NCBI GenBank assembly: GCA_937896235.1
Contig: CALBMX010000048.1
Location: 54,891 to 118,890 of the forward strand
DNA from: an uncultured bacterium
GTDB taxonomy: Bacteria; Planctomycetota; UBA1135; GCA-002686595
DNA length: 64,000 bases
Direction: 5' to 3'
The notes beneath the pieces are model-generated. The model searched no databases. It was not told the DNA's origin and saw only the letters and a program-made list of their open reading frames with translations. A program made the translations under genes and the position numbers. Of this stretch, positions 62,712 through 64,000 are shown in pieces. The first letter of the stretch is position 1. Every line of letters begins with the position of its first letter.

Positions 62712-63536
62712 ATGTCTATTTCCGAGACCATAGCTGCTGTTTCTGACCGCCTCACCCCTACGGAGAGGCGGGTGGCTGAGGCCGTCCTTCGCGAACCGAC
62801 CCTGCTGGCGTTTGGCACCGTGTCCGACCTAGCGGACAGGGTTGGCACAAGTCGTCCCTCCATCATGCGTTTCGCCACGAAGCTGGGGTTTGAGGGGTAC
62901 GCTGACCTTCAGAGGCACGTTCGCCAAAATATGTCGCGCGAGCTCTCCAGGCCGAGCCAACGCATACGACACCTCGATGACCCGGGCGTGTCCCCCCAGG
63001 CCGCACTTACCAGGGCCATTGCTTGTGTATTCGAGGCGCTTCAGGGGGAGCGACTTACGGCCCTAGCAGCGCCGATCGCATCGGCCCAGAACGTCTGGAT
63101 CCTGACCGGAGAGACCTCGCGGGCAGGTGCCCATGCACTACTTAGCGGGCTGACCATGGTTCGGCCCAACGTCCACTTAATCGAGGAGCACGCGAGCGGC
63201 CGTGACCTTGGAAACGCGGGCCCCGGAGACACTGCGGTCGTCCTGGATTTCGCCCGCTACCGTCGGCACTCCGTAGGAGCCGCCAAAATGTTGGTCGAGG
63301 CCGGGCTTCAAGTCGTCGCGATTACAGACGGGCCCCTCTCCCCCCTAGCTTCGATCGCCCAAGTTTGGTGCTCCCTAGAGATTCCAGCCATCGGACCATT
63401 TGACAGCTCCGTTCCCGCCGTCACAGCAGCCGAGCTCATCGTCTCGCGCGTTGCATCCCTCCTCAAAGAAGAGGCACAATCTCGCATCGATCGCACCGAA
63501 GAGCTGTGGGCCGCAACAGACACCTTTATGGACTAG
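62712..63536 (+). CDS. MurR/RpiR family transcriptional regulator
   Basis: 274 residues. The N-terminal HTH_6 domain (about 1-80) contains LTPTERRVAEAVL and VSDLADRVGTSRPSIMRFATKLGFEGYADLQ, the family recognition helix. The rest (about 105-245) is an SIS sugar-phosphate-type domain (WILTGETSRAGAHALLSGL, AITDGPLSPLASIA). It is divergent from the kamA operon with 151 bases between, so it probably controls that operon in response to a small phosphorylated or carboxylated effector. The ATG at 62712 is preferred to a GTG 9 bases upstream. Confidence 0.92.
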   Translation: MSISETIAAVSDRLTPTERRVAEAVLREPTLLAFGTVSDLADRVGTSRPSIMRFATKLGFEGYADLQRHVRQNMSRELSRPSQRIRHLDDPGVSPQAALTRAIACVFEALQGERLTALAAPIASAQNVWILTGETSRAGAHALLSGLTMVRPNVHLIEEHASGRDLGNAGPGDTAVVLDFARYRRHSVGAAKMLVEAGLQVVAITDGPLSPLASIAQVWCSLEIPAIGPFDSSVPAVTAAELIVSRVASLLKEEAQSRIDRTEELWAATDTFMD

Positions 63537-63559
63537 ATAGCTCGGGCCTCGAAGTGACT

Positions 63560-63766
63560 CTACAGCCGCACGAATCTCGGCAAAGCCATCAGGACGACTC
63601 CCGCCAACACCATTCCCCATATATTCGGAATGACGTACGGGATCACGCTGAGGCAGACCCCACAGATTAGCGGGACAAATGCCCGCTTCTTTTTGCCATA
63701 GACAAAGTAGCCGAACCCGATGGATCCGAAGAGCATGCCTATCATCATCAAGTTTGCATCTTCCAT
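63560..63766 (-). CDS. Small conserved two-helix membrane protein
   Basis: 68 residues. The pattern MLFGSIGFGYFVYGKKKRAFVPLICGVCLSVIPY recalls a small family of 60-70 residues found in many bacteria, sometimes labelled amino acid transport protein without proof. Two or three hydrophobic segments surround the KKKR turn. The function is unknown. It converges with the RpiR gene. Confidence 0.75.
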   Translation of the reverse strand: MEDANLMMIGMLFGSIGFGYFVYGKKKRAFVPLICGVCLSVIPYVIPNIWGMVLAGVVLMALPRFVRL

Positions 63767-64000
63767 AGTGGTCCCCAGGAGAGGTTCTCCATGTCCCTCT
63801 CAGTTCGGCGCTAGCGGGACCAGAGCTGAAGTTACTCTTTCGGATAGCGAAAAGTGTTGAAGTTAGGCGATCTCCTTCGCGCTGGACTCCGTTCCCTTTT
63901 AGAAAGGATTCAAGAGGCTCAGTTGACTTGGCATTTCAACTTGTCCCTCCTAGCCTCAAGCTAAGGATATTGGTTGGAGGTGAAGCTACGGGGATCGCCT

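Overview
The window looks like chromosome of a planctomycete-type bacterium. This is an inference, with phylum-level confidence only. It rests on an ECF sigma factor directly followed by a Ser/Thr kinase with a C-terminal repeat region, many secreted proteins that share a lineage-style C-terminal beta module, calcium-type DxNxNG / DLDGDGD segments, scarce Shine-Dalgarno sites, and mostly monocistronic housekeeping genes. I see no rRNA, tRNA, CRISPR array, insertion sequence or prophage.

Layout. 1-3145: a sigma-54 activator (cut by the window edge) translationally coupled to a UvrD/PcrA helicase. 3183-5913: a Kdo/WaaP-like kinase, then an HDOD protein, CheD and a small unknown gene. 6108-11884: hutU and hutH of histidine degradation, with a hybrid sensor kinase between them whose reading frame is broken. 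12294-17468: a lipoprotein of four tandem FKBP domains, an FG-GAP protein and a WD40-like secreted protein. 17729-25022: an RluA-type pseudouridine synthase, a small membrane protein, a DUF3999/DUF2339 pair and a duplicated secreted protein closed by two strong hairpins. 25891-33725: a class III CoA-transferase, an M29-like protein, a secreted protein, MtfA, then ferredoxin + U32 protein + AroH-type chorismate mutase, which fits prephenate-dependent RNA hydroxylation. 34035-46322: secreted unknowns, an M16 protease, an acetyl-CoA hydrolase/GNAT fusion, an EEP phosphatase, FetB, a small lipoprotein and a two-domain thioredoxin. 46419-55881: CBS and FapA-like proteins, a PDZ/DUF6288-like protein, ECF sigma, Ser/Thr kinase and a large serine hydrolase. 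56162-56925: a decayed DUF2167 gene. 56970-63766: a Trx/HEAT protein, then an operon of KamA radical-SAM aminomutase, two CoA-transferase subunits and a class III aminotransferase, divergent from an RpiR regulator.

Most notable. At 45321-46322 (minus strand) one continuous frame encodes two thioredoxin domains, interrupted by a single in-frame TGA. That TGA sits exactly where the first Cys of the second CxxC should be (GAPW-TGA-SWC), and a SECIS-like hairpin lies 17-35 bases behind it. This is the signature of a selenocysteine protein (UxxC), which would be split or truncated by ordinary gene calling. The second functional idea is the aroH / U32 / ferredoxin group: U32 RNA hydroxylases are known to depend on prephenate, the product of chorismate mutase.
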